NCBI GenBank assembly: GCA_016789905.1
Contig: JAEUQC010000108.1
Coordinates: 1 to 64,000 of the forward strand
Direction of reading: 5' to 3'
Length of the DNA stretch: 64,000 nt
Source of the DNA: Bryobacterales bacterium
GTDB taxonomy: Bacteria; Acidobacteriota; Terriglobia; Bryobacterales; Bryobacteraceae
Shown: piece by piece, positions 17,480 through 25,248 of the stretch
Position numbering within the stretch: the stretch's first letter is position 1
How the letters are laid out: each line of letters starts with the position of its first letter
Program-made: the position numbers and the translations under genes
Notes under the pieces: generated by a model
What the model saw: the letters and a program-made list of their open reading frames with translations, nothing else
Told to the model about the DNA's origin: nothing
Databases searched by the model: none

Positions 17480-18870
17480 CCGGCCCGCGCCGCCCGCCAA
17501 CCGCTATCGAGCACAGACCGCATTTGGTTCAAAGCGGGTGCGTGTTTAGAATCCCGCGCGAGATTGGTGAACTCGCGCGGGTCTTTCACGCGATCGTAGA
17601 GTTCCTCATCCGGGTGCGGCCCCGTCCAACGGATATAGCGGTACCGGTCCGTCACAACCGCCCGGCCCGTAATGCCCGGCGGCGAGGTCACCACGCTGAA
17701 CGCCGCCTTCTTGAACGCCCGGCCGGGGTTGTCCAGCAGCGGTCGCAGGCTTTGCCCTTCCAGATTGGCGGGGCCTGCCAGTCCGGCTAGTTCCGCCAGC
17801 GTCGGGTAAATGTCGACGAACTCAACCAGGCCCTTCGCCGCCCTTCCATTGCCCCTTCGTCCCGGCGCGGCGATCAGCAGTGGCGCTCGCATGGACTCTT
17901 CGAACAGGCTTCGCTTGTGCCAGCGCCGGTGTTCGCCCAGGTGCCAGCCGTGGTCGCCCCAAAAAACGACAATGGTCCGTTCCGCCTGGCCGGATTTTTC
18001 TAGCGCATCGAGCACGCGGCCCACGTGCCAATCCATGTAGGACACCGACGCCAAATAGGCGCGGATGGCGTCGCGCTTATCGGCCTCGCTCATGCCGCCC
18101 ATATCCTTGGCGCGTGTATTGATGGCCAATTCGCTGGCGAGTGGAATATCATCCAGGTCGTTGACCGGGTTTACCGGAAGCGGAATGTCCCGCGCGGGAA
18201 ACATGTCGAAGAACCGCGCGGGTGCCACGTGGGGCACATGGGGCCGCAGATAGCCGGCCGCCATGAACCAGGGCCGGTCCCGGTGCTGGTTCATCGTATC
18301 TATCGCAATGCGTGTGGTCTGTTCGTCGGCCTGATCGGCGCCGTCACCGTCGAAGGCTACCGTGTCCCAACGGGCCCGTTTGCCCTCGGTAATGTTTCGC
18401 GCTTTGCCCGGTGTGCGCTGCTCGGCGCCGGGCGGGCTGATCGCGACATCCCAGCTCGGCGGGTCGTCCCATTTGTTCGTGCCCACCGATCCAGGCACAT
18501 CCATGTGGTACATCTTGCCCGCGCGAACCGAACGCCAGCCGTTGTTCTTGAAAAGCTGCGGCAGCGTCACCACATCGGGCAAGGTGTCTCGCACGGCGAT
18601 GTTGTTATCGAAGATCTTCGTTGTGTCCGGGCGCAGCCCGGTGAGCAGCGAACAGCGGCTGGGTCCGCACACCGGGTACTGGCAATATGCGCGGTCGAAC
18701 CGAACGCCGCGGGCGGCCAGGCGGTCCAGGTTCGGGGTCTTCGCCAGCGGGTGCCCGTAACAGCCCAGCGCATTGTTCATGTCGTCGGCGGCGATGAACA
18801 ATACGTTGGGTCTCTCCAGGCTCTTCCCGAGGAGGGCGGATCCAGTTAGAAACAACCGGCGCGAAAGCAT
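17476..18870 (-). CDS. Type I sulfatase, iduronate-2-sulfatase-like
   Basis: A 464-residue sulfatase that would hydrolyse a sulfate ester from a sugar or other organic sulfate. The formylglycine signature C-x-P-S-R is present as Cys68-Gly-Pro-Ser-Arg72 in 'QYPVCGPSRCSLLTGL', so activation by a formylglycine-generating enzyme is expected. The metal-binding Asp pair is in 'NVLFIAADDMN' and the second metal site in 'VVFWGDHGWHLGEH'. 'WFMAAGYLRPHVPH' and 'GEHRRWHKRSLFEESMRAP' are typical of the iduronate-2-sulfatase-like subgroup. The N-terminus (MLSRRLFLTGSALLG) looks like a short export signal. It lies 4 bases downstream of the receptor gene 18875-22267 in the same direction, forming a receptor-sulfatase operon, and its stop overlaps the convergent giant-protein gene by 4 bases. 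Confidence 0.92.
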   Translation of the reverse strand: MLSRRLFLTGSALLGKSLERPNVLFIAADDMNNALGCYGHPLAKTPNLDRLAARGVRFDRAYCQYPVCGPSRCSLLTGLRPDTTKIFDNNIAVRDTLPDVVTLPQLFKNNGWRSVRAGKMYHMDVPGSVGTNKWDDPPSWDVAISPPGAEQRTPGKARNITEGKRARWDTVAFDGDGADQADEQTTRIAIDTMNQHRDRPWFMAAGYLRPHVPHVAPARFFDMFPARDIPLPVNPVNDLDDIPLASELAINTRAKDMGGMSEADKRDAIRAYLASVSYMDWHVGRVLDALEKSGQAERTIVVFWGDHGWHLGEHRRWHKRSLFEESMRAPLLIAAPGRRGNGRAAKGLVEFVDIYPTLAELAGLAGPANLEGQSLRPLLDNPGRAFKKAAFSVVTSPPGITGRAVVTDRYRYIRWTGPHPDEELYDRVKDPREFTNLARDSKHAPALNQMRSVLDSGWRAARAG

Positions 18871-18874
18871 CCCA

Positions 18875-21800
18875 TTAGAAGATCACTTTCAGGCCTAACT
18901 GCACAATGCGGGCGTCGCGCGCCGAGTTTACCGTGCCGAACGTAGAGCTGCGATTGCGCCCGTCGGTACCCGGCACGAAGTTGTCGTCGGCCAGGCCAAG
19001 GTTCACGTGGTTGGCAATATTGAACGCTTCGGCGCGGAACTCCACGCGCAGCCGTTCCCGGAACGTGGTCTCTTTGATGAGCGAAACATCGAAGTTCACC
19101 GCGCCGGGGTGGCGCACGTCGGGAATGGTGCGGCCGACGTTGCCGAGTTCGTATTCCGGCGGGTTCACAAAAACGTCGGTGCGGAACCATGCGGCTCGGG
19201 TGGGGTTTTCGAGCTTCGCCGATTGTCCTGTGGAGTTGGGCCTGTCGGCGGCGAAGTTGCTCGCGCCCCGAACAGTGAGCGGCGCACCGGTTTGCAACAC
19301 ATTGATCATGTTCACCTGCCACCCGCCAACGATTTTGTTGAGCACCACGTTGTTCGGGTTTAACCATTTCCCCTTGCCGAAGGGGAGTTCGTAGAGAAGG
19401 CTGATGACGCTGCGCTGGGAGACGTCGGCGGGGTCGACGGATTTGTTCAGTTGCCGGTTGGAAACCGAGTCCTGAAACCCGTTCTCGTTGGTCTGCTCAA
19501 CCGGGCCGAAATCCACCGGCACGGACACACCGTCGCTCATCTTCTTGCCGCCCGTGTAGGCCCAGTGCACCAGCAGCCCCTTGGCCATGCGGCGCTTCAC
19601 ATTCAACTGCAACTGGTGGGACATGTAGTTGCCGTAACGCGGATTGCGAATGGTAACCGACGAGTAGTGGGGGTAAGGCAGCAATAGCCGTTCGCGGGAA
19701 ACAGTGGCGGCGCCCAGCCCGCCTGGAATCCGGCCGGCCAGCGGGTTGGGCAGCACGTCCTGCAGCGTCCGGCCCAGGCGAAGCCGTTCCGCGGGAGTCA
19801 GCGCGTTGGCGGCGTAACCATTTGCGATGAAGTGGTTTCCTTTGTTTCCGGCGTAGGTCGCATCCAGCAGCCATCCCTTCCATTCCTGCTGCATCGACAG
19901 GTTCCATTGCTGGGTGAGCGGTGTGGTAGGGTCGGTCTCCGTCACGTTGACCGCCTGGCCCAGCAATGCGTTGGGGCCCGCCTTCGCTCCGGGCGATTCA
20001 ATCGGTGCGAAAGGCAACCCTTGCCGGAATAGAAATGCCCGTTGGCCGGGCCCCTGAGCCGCGTAGGCGGTGGAGTTCGTGGAGAACAGTTGCGTGTTCC
20101 CCATGAAGTTCCGCCAGAAGATGGGCGGATAGAAAATCCCATAACCGCCACGGACCACCGTTTTTCCGGTGCCAAACGCATCCCATGCAAAGCCGAATCG
20201 CGGCGCGATATCGTTGTAATCCTCTCCCATGAAGCTGCGTGGCTGCCCGTCGACGCCGGCATAAACGGTTTTGCCGCGGAAGCCCGAAACAGGGTCCGTG
20301 GAGATCATGTCGAAATTGATGTGGCCATCGTGGCGCTCGACGGGCTTGGATTGAAAGTCATAACGGAAGCCCAGGTTCAGTGTCAGGCGGCGGTTCACCT
20401 TCCAGTCGTCCTGCAGGAAGGCGCTGGTGGAATAGCCCACGAAGGTGTTACCTAAAATGCGGTCGATGCTGGCGCTGGAAACTTCGCCAAGCAGAAACTG
20501 TGCCATGCCGGAACCGCTGGCAGCCGGGAGCTGCGGATTGGAGGTCAACCCTGCGAAGGCGTAGCTGCCCGAAAGCGCCGAGCCCTGCTGATTGCCGCCC
20601 TGCAGCAGCCGATGGTTGTAGCCGATCTTGAACGTATGGTTGCCCGCCACCTTGGTGATCATGTTCTGGATATCCCAGTTCACCGAGCCGCGCGTGCCGG
20701 CGGCGCCGCCGCCAATCTCCCCGTATCCGAAGTTGATTAGCGGCATCTGGTCGTTCGGAACGTTGGATGGCAGGCCAAGTTTCTGCGGCCAGCCCTGCCC
20801 GAAGTTTGCGGCGAGGAAGACGAACGACTGGCTCATGATGCCTACCCGAAGGTCGTTAATAAGCGTCGGGGAAAACGTGTGGGTGTCGCTCACCACGGCG
20901 TTACGGTTCATCTGGTCGTCAAAGCGATTGGCGCCAACAGTGGGTTCCAGGAAAAAGGAGTCCGAGCCCGGCGCGTGCTGAGCGGATGTATAGCGAACGA
21001 ACATCGAATTACGTTCGCCGAACCGGTGATCAATCTTGACGTTCCATTGCCGCCAGTCAATGGTGCTGCGGGCGGCGTCCTGGAAGTTTTGCGCCTGCGT
21101 GAAGGCGTTTTGTGGCGCCCGATTGGGCTGCGGCCAAAACTCGACGATCTTCGGCGTGATGGGATCGAAACGGCTGCGGGGCACCTGATTGGACGGGAAC
21201 AGGTCGCGGACCTGACCCGTGCCGTTCGGATTGTTCCGCGTGGTGGCCGGATCGTAGATGGGGATTACCGCTCCAGCGACTGTCAGCAGATTGCTGAAAT
21301 CTCCAGTGCGCCAGTTGGCCAGCGGCACGCTGGCGATGCGCGGTGAACTGCGCCGGGATTTGTAGTCTTCGAAATTGAAAAACCCGAAGGTCTTGTCCTT
21401 GCGGATGGGCCCGCCTATGGTGCCGCCATACTGGTTGTAGCGGAAGGGCAGTTTCACTGGCGCGTAGGTGTTGCGCGCGTCGAACTTATCATTGCGCAGG
21501 AACTCATAGAGCGAGCCGCGGATGCGGTTGGTGCCGGATTTGGTTACCAGGTTGATAGTTCCGCCGGCGGTGAAGCCAAATTCGGCCGACATGGTGCCGC
21601 TCTGCACCTTGAATTCTTCGACAGCGTCAACGGCCGGCGGAACCCCTACCTCGCCCACGTAGCTCAGGATGTTGTTGGAGCCGTCTAGCATTTGCGCGTT
21701 CATCGAGTTCGGGCTGCCGTTAATGGATACCGAAGAGATCTGAATGCCTCGGTCGCCGAAGCCGGAATTGGTCGGGCCGGCGTTGGAGATAACGCCACTG

Positions 21801-22267
21801 GTGAGCAGCGTCAGCGCCAGCGCTCCTCGTCCGTTCAACGGCAGATCCCGCACGCGGCGGTTCTCGATCACTTCGCCCACCGTCGCGTTGCTTGTGTTGA
21901 CGATTGGCGCCTCGCCAACCACTTCCACTGTGTCGGCCACCTGTCCGATCTCAAGGCGTACATCCACCTGGGCCGTCTGGTTCACTTGCAGCGTGATGCC
22001 GCTGCGCATGGACCGCTTGAATCCCGCCTGCTCCGTCAATACCTCATAGTCGCCAACGGGCAGGCCCGGGGCGGTATAGAAGCCCTGCTCGTTTGCTTTC
22101 GTGCGGAACAGCGCGTTTGTACCGGTGTTGCGAACGCGGATATCGGCGCCTGCCACGGCGGCGTTCTGCTGGTCGGTTACGGTGCCCGAAATGGTGCCCG
22201 AACCTTGTTGGGCGCGCAAAAGCGCCCCTGTGAGCAGGCAAACGAGTAGGAGGGTCTGGCGAAGCAT
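18875..22267 (-). CDS. Oar-like TonB-dependent receptor with carboxypeptidase-regulatory-like domain
   Basis: A 1130-residue outer-membrane receptor. Signal peptide 'LLLVCLLTGALLRAQ', then a regulatory-like domain ('GTISGTVTDQQNAAVAGADI', about residues 22-105). A plug region follows with 'LPLNGRGALALTLLTSGV', 'NSMNAQMLDGSNNILSYVGE' and 'MSAEFGFTAGGTINLVTKSG', then a barrel ending 'LKVIF'. The sulfatase gene starts 4 bases after its stop, so the pair probably takes up and desulfates a sulfated glycan or glycan fragment, as in polysaccharide-utilisation loci of Bacteroidota; the analogy is inference. Its 5' side faces a DUF2239 gene on the same strand 58 bases away. Confidence 0.9.
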   Translation of the reverse strand: MLRQTLLLVCLLTGALLRAQQGSGTISGTVTDQQNAAVAGADIRVRNTGTNALFRTKANEQGFYTAPGLPVGDYEVLTEQAGFKRSMRSGITLQVNQTAQVDVRLEIGQVADTVEVVGEAPIVNTSNATVGEVIENRRVRDLPLNGRGALALTLLTSGVISNAGPTNSGFGDRGIQISSVSINGSPNSMNAQMLDGSNNILSYVGEVGVPPAVDAVEEFKVQSGTMSAEFGFTAGGTINLVTKSGTNRIRGSLYEFLRNDKFDARNTYAPVKLPFRYNQYGGTIGGPIRKDKTFGFFNFEDYKSRRSSPRIASVPLANWRTGDFSNLLTVAGAVIPIYDPATTRNNPNGTGQVRDLFPSNQVPRSRFDPITPKIVEFWPQPNRAPQNAFTQAQNFQDAARSTIDWRQWNVKIDHRFGERNSMFVRYTSAQHAPGSDSFFLEPTVGANRFDDQMNRNAVVSDTHTFSPTLINDLRVGIMSQSFVFLAANFGQGWPQKLGLPSNVPNDQMPLINFGYGEIGGGAAGTRGSVNWDIQNMITKVAGNHTFKIGYNHRLLQGGNQQGSALSGSYAFAGLTSNPQLPAASGSGMAQFLLGEVSSASIDRILGNTFVGYSTSAFLQDDWKVNRRLTLNLGFRYDFQSKPVERHDGHINFDMISTDPVSGFRGKTVYAGVDGQPRSFMGEDYNDIAPRFGFAWDAFGTGKTVVRGGYGIFYPPIFWRNFMGNTQLFSTNSTAYAAQGPGQRAFLFRQGLPFAPIESPGAKAGPNALLGQAVNVTETDPTTPLTQQWNLSMQQEWKGWLLDATYAGNKGNHFIANGYAANALTPAERLRLGRTLQDVLPNPLAGRIPGGLGAATVSRERLLLPYPHYSSVTIRNPRYGNYMSHQLQLNVKRRMAKGLLVHWAYTGGKKMSDGVSVPVDFGPVEQTNENGFQDSVSNRQLNKSVDPADVSQRSVISLLYELPFGKGKWLNPNNVVLNKIVGGWQVNMINVLQTGAPLTVRGASNFAADRPNSTGQSAKLENPTRAAWFRTDVFVNPPEYELGNVGRTIPDVRHPGAVNFDVSLIKETTFRERLRVEFRAEAFNIANHVNLGLADDNFVPGTDGRNRSSTFGTVNSARDARIVQLGLKVIF

Positions 22268-22325
22268 GAAAATTGTCCGTTCGCCATGCTTTCACAGTCG
22301 CCCCCCGGCCCGCAACTGAAAAGTT

Positions 22326-22838
22326 TCAGATTTCACAAGCGGCTATGCGCAACGCGTGATCCCGGATATCGGAGGGCCATTCCTTCATTAGATTTGCCAT
22401 CCGCTCCTGTTCCCCGCGCCACAATGCGCGTGTCACTTCTTCATAGTGGGGCAAGTTGCCAGCAATTGCCGTCAGAAATCGCCCCGCGGCCTCTTTCGCC
22501 TGCCGCGCGCGGTCTCCGGGGGAGTTGCGGGCCTGGTCAACCAGGCGGCGCAGCGCTGCCGACGCGCCGCTGGGTTGACTCTCCAGCCACTTCCAGTGGC
22601 GCGGCAACAGAGTAATCTCCCGCGAAACCACACCCAAACGCGGCCGTCCCGGCCGCGGGGCGATGGTTTGTCGCAGGTTGAAGTCCACCTGCGTGCCCGT
22701 TTCGTCATCAAAGTACAGGATTCCGGCTTCGCCGTGCAACTCAACCCACGCTTTGACTGCGCTAAGCATTTCCGCGACTTGCCCGGCCGCAATGCGCTGG
22801 TGCCCGCAGAATGCCGTAAAAGTGTGTCGCGTATCCAT
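22326..22838 (-). CDS. DUF2239 family protein
   Basis: A 170-residue protein matching the DUF2239 pattern. It has 'TFTAFCGHQRIAAG' at the N-terminus, 'ILYFDDETGTQVDFNLRQ' in the middle, and the diagnostic 'RPRLGVVSREITLLPRHWKW' region followed by 'QPSGASAALRRLVDQAR'. No signal peptide or membrane segment is seen, so it is probably cytoplasmic. The family has no established function; the 'ITLLPRHW...GASxxLRRLVDQA' block resembles ribbon-helix or short-helix DNA-binding segments, but this is speculation. It is upstream of the receptor-sulfatase genes on the same strand and divergent from the H-NOX gene. Confidence 0.82.
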   Translation of the reverse strand: MDTRHTFTAFCGHQRIAAGQVAEMLSAVKAWVELHGEAGILYFDDETGTQVDFNLRQTIAPRPGRPRLGVVSREITLLPRHWKWLESQPSGASAALRRLVDQARNSPGDRARQAKEAAGRFLTAIAGNLPHYEEVTRALWRGEQERMANLMKEWPSDIRDHALRIAACEI

Positions 22839-23019
22839 GCAACTAATTATACCCGGATAAAATTGTTCTTAATCTTTAACAATGGTAAACATTGGTATGC
22901 AGACTCGTGTGGCTGGACAATCAGGTATAGAAGGGGAAGACGCGGCAAAAGGTTCATCACACGCCGAGCAACTGGGCCGATAAGGGAATAGGGATTCCCG
23001 CCGGGGAAATAGGTGACAA
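22839..23019. other. Divergent intergenic region between DUF2239 and H-NOX genes
   Basis: This 181-base gap is AT-richer near 22850-22900 than its surroundings and must hold the promoters of both divergent genes. CAATG at 22880-22884 and CATTG at 22890-22894 form a short inverted repeat with a 5-base spacer that could be an operator half-site pair. No convincing -35/-10 pair was found. AGGTG at 23011-23015, 5 bases before ATG 23020, is the ribosome-binding site of the H-NOX gene. Confidence 0.3.
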
Positions 23020-23562
23020 ATGTATGGGATGGTAAATCGTGCGCTGCAGGAGATGGTGGAAGGCAGCCAAGGGACTGACGTTTGGGAACGGGTGAAGACG
23101 CGCGCCGGAGTGGATGTGGAGGTGTTCATCAGTACCGAAGGATATCCGGATGAGCTCAGCTACAAACTGGTTAGCGCCACCAGCGAGGTGTTAAGAATGA
23201 GCGTCGATGGGGTTCTGGAACAACTCGGCGGACACTGGATTTTGCAGACGGCCCGATATGGTTACGGCGACTTGATGGCTGCGGGCGGGGCTAGCTTAGC
23301 CGAGTTCCTGGTCAGTCTCCCGGAGTTTCACTCTCGAATGACGGCGATATTTCCGGAGTTGAATCCGCCGGAATTCCGTGTGGAGAGAAATGGGGAGCGC
23401 GGCGTTCTCGTTCACTACTATTCGCATCGGACGGGGTTGACTTCTTTGGTCAAGGGATTGTTGCGAGGCTTGGGTGAAATGTATTCCGAGCCAGTGACAG
23501 TCACGCTAGTGAAGGTGCGGGGGCAGGGGAGCGATCACGATGAGTTCGCGGTCTCCTGGTGA
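23020..23562 (+). CDS. H-NOX (heme nitric oxide/oxygen binding) sensor protein
   Basis: A 180-residue stand-alone H-NOX protein starting MYGMVNRAL, the usual start of the family. The proximal heme-ligand histidine is His104 in 'SLPEFHSRMTAIFPEL', and the heme-propionate motif YxSxR is Tyr133-x-Ser135-x-Arg137 in 'LVHYYSHRTGL', followed by the canonical 'GL-x3-V-x-GLL'. The position five after the motif Arg, a Tyr in O2-binding H-NOX proteins such as the Thermoanaerobacter one, is Ser142 here, so selectivity for NO over O2 is inferred. The gene overlaps the HNOBA-histidine kinase gene by 23 bases. The pair is therefore predicted to be an NO-responsive two-component system in the cytoplasm. The AGGTG ribosome site supports the start. 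Confidence 0.92.
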   Translation: MYGMVNRALQEMVEGSQGTDVWERVKTRAGVDVEVFISTEGYPDELSYKLVSATSEVLRMSVDGVLEQLGGHWILQTARYGYGDLMAAGGASLAEFLVSLPEFHSRMTAIFPELNPPEFRVERNGERGVLVHYYSHRTGLTSLVKGLLRGLGEMYSEPVTVTLVKVRGQGSDHDEFAVSW

Positions 23563-25246
23563 TCTATCACTTACGCAAGCGCAGCTAGCCAGGTATTTTC
23601 CTTTCTTTCTGTGTTTTGACGAACAACTTCGCATTGCCGCCGCCGGCGCCAGCGTGCGCAAGGTTTTGCCCTCGCTGGCGCTGGGGGATCTCATGCCCGG
23701 ACATTTCGAAATAGAACGTCCGCCGCGAACGCCTTTTACGTACGCTGATTTGGCAAGCCGTTCGGAGTTTCTGTTTTTGCTGCGGACGAAAGATGGGCAA
23801 ATACGGCTCCGTGGACAAATGGAACCGGCACTTGAATCCGGGCTGATGTGTTTCTTATGTTCGCCCCTGCTGCTTGGGTCGGACGGGTTGCGTAAACTCG
23901 GGCTCAATCTGCGCGATTTTCCTCTATATGACTCCATGCCCGAGTTCGTGCAGGTAGTGCAATCGCAGCGGTTGGCGATGGACGATCTGAACCGGTTGGC
24001 GGAAAAACTGCGTGCGCAACGGAAAGAGTTGTGTGAGGCGAACGCGAGGCTGGAAGAGACTATTCGTGAGCTAAAGGCAGAGCGGGAGCGCGCCGAAGCG
24101 GCCAGCCAGGCCAAGAGTGAGTTTATCGCCATGGTCAGCCACGAGGTGCGCACACCGTTGAACGGCATTCTTGGGATGAGTCAACTATTGCGGCTGGACG
24201 GACTGACCGAGGCGCAGGCCGGCAAAGTAGACGCGATATCCAGTTCCGGCGAACATCTGCTGACGATTATCAACGACATTCTGGACTTCGCCAAAATCGA
24301 AGCTGGCAAGTTGGAACTGGAACCGATGCCATTTCGCGTGGCGTCGATTCTGCGGCAGGTAACTGACTTGCTTCGGCCGATGGCGGCGGCGCGAGGCACG
24401 CAAGTAACAGCGCTGGCGACTGGGGTGGAGGGCCTGCATCTGGGCGACGCTGGCCGGTTGCGGCAAGTGCTGCTGAATCTGTTACACAATTCGGTGAAGT
24501 TCACGGCCGACGGACAGGTTGCCGTTCGGGCCGAAACAGACGGCGCAGGCCGCGTAGTGATTACCGTGAGTGATACGGGAATCGGCATTCCTCGGGAAAA
24601 GCTGCCGATGATTTTTGAGCACTTCACACAGGCTGATACCTCCACTACACGTCGCTATGGAGGAACCGGGCTAGGACTGGCGATTGTGAAACGGCTGGTG
24701 GGTATGATGAACGGCACAATTGAAGTGTCCAGCGCCGTTGGGAATGGAACTGTGTTCACTATTGCGCTGCCTCTGCCTTCCGCTGGCGGCGAGGCGGACG
24801 GAGAGCTTCCCGAGTGGGAACGCCCAGTGGCCCAGTACCCAGGGTTGCGCGTTCTTGTCGCCGAAGACAATCGGGTGAATCAACTGGTGGCCAAGGGGCT
24901 TTTGGAACGTATGGGGTGCGGCGTCGATGTAGCGGCGAACGGAATGGAAGCTGTCGCGATGACGGAGCAGTTCCAGTACGGCCTCGTGTTAATGGACTGT
25001 CAGATGCCGGAAATGGACGGCTTCGCCGCCACCAGGGCGATACGGGCGAAAGAGGCAGGCAAGGGGAAACGCATCCCGATTCTGGCGCTGACAGCAAGCG
25101 TCGGGGCGGCGGTGGAGGGGGAGTGCGCGGCCGCTGGTATGGACGGGTACCTGTCGAAACCGATTGGGCAAACGCTACTCGTATCGGCACTGGATCGGTG
25201 GACTCGCATAACACGAGGAGCAACAGAATTCAATACAATTAAATAA
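23540..25246 (+). CDS. Hybrid histidine kinase with HNOBA sensor domain and receiver
   Basis: A 568-residue hybrid kinase. Residues about 15-145 form a heme-NO-binding-associated (HNOBA) domain ('YFPFFLCFDEQLRI', 'GLMCFLCSPLLLGSDGLRKL', 'GLNLRDFPLYD'). A coiled coil spans about 148-192. The HisKA phosphoacceptor is His201 in 'FIAMVSHEVRTPLNGI'. The HATPase domain shows 'NLLHNSVKFT', 'DTGIGIP', 'GGTGLGLAIVKRL'. The C-terminal receiver has the acidic pocket 'VLVAEDNRVNQ', phosphoacceptor Asp486 in 'LVLMDCQMPEMDG' and Lys in 'GYLSKPIG'. There is no membrane segment. In known pairs H-NOX binds the partner kinase and inhibits it when NO is bound. The downstream output is not encoded next door; the next gene (PQQ enzyme) starts 2 bases later and may be in the same operon. 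Confidence 0.92.
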   Translation: MSSRSPGDLSLTQAQLARYFPFFLCFDEQLRIAAAGASVRKVLPSLALGDLMPGHFEIERPPRTPFTYADLASRSEFLFLLRTKDGQIRLRGQMEPALESGLMCFLCSPLLLGSDGLRKLGLNLRDFPLYDSMPEFVQVVQSQRLAMDDLNRLAEKLRAQRKELCEANARLEETIRELKAERERAEAASQAKSEFIAMVSHEVRTPLNGILGMSQLLRLDGLTEAQAGKVDAISSSGEHLLTIINDILDFAKIEAGKLELEPMPFRVASILRQVTDLLRPMAAARGTQVTALATGVEGLHLGDAGRLRQVLLNLLHNSVKFTADGQVAVRAETDGAGRVVITVSDTGIGIPREKLPMIFEHFTQADTSTTRRYGGTGLGLAIVKRLVGMMNGTIEVSSAVGNGTVFTIALPLPSAGGEADGELPEWERPVAQYPGLRVLVAEDNRVNQLVAKGLLERMGCGVDVAANGMEAVAMTEQFQYGLVLMDCQMPEMDGFAATRAIRAKEAGKGKRIPILALTASVGAAVEGECAAAGMDGYLSKPIGQTLLVSALDRWTRITRGATEFNTIK

Positions 25247-25248
25247 GT

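Noticed and set aside
22880..22894. CAATG/CATTG inverted repeat as a specific NO-response operator
   Set aside because: Arms of 5 bases are too short to separate from chance; kept only as a note in the intergenic entry.
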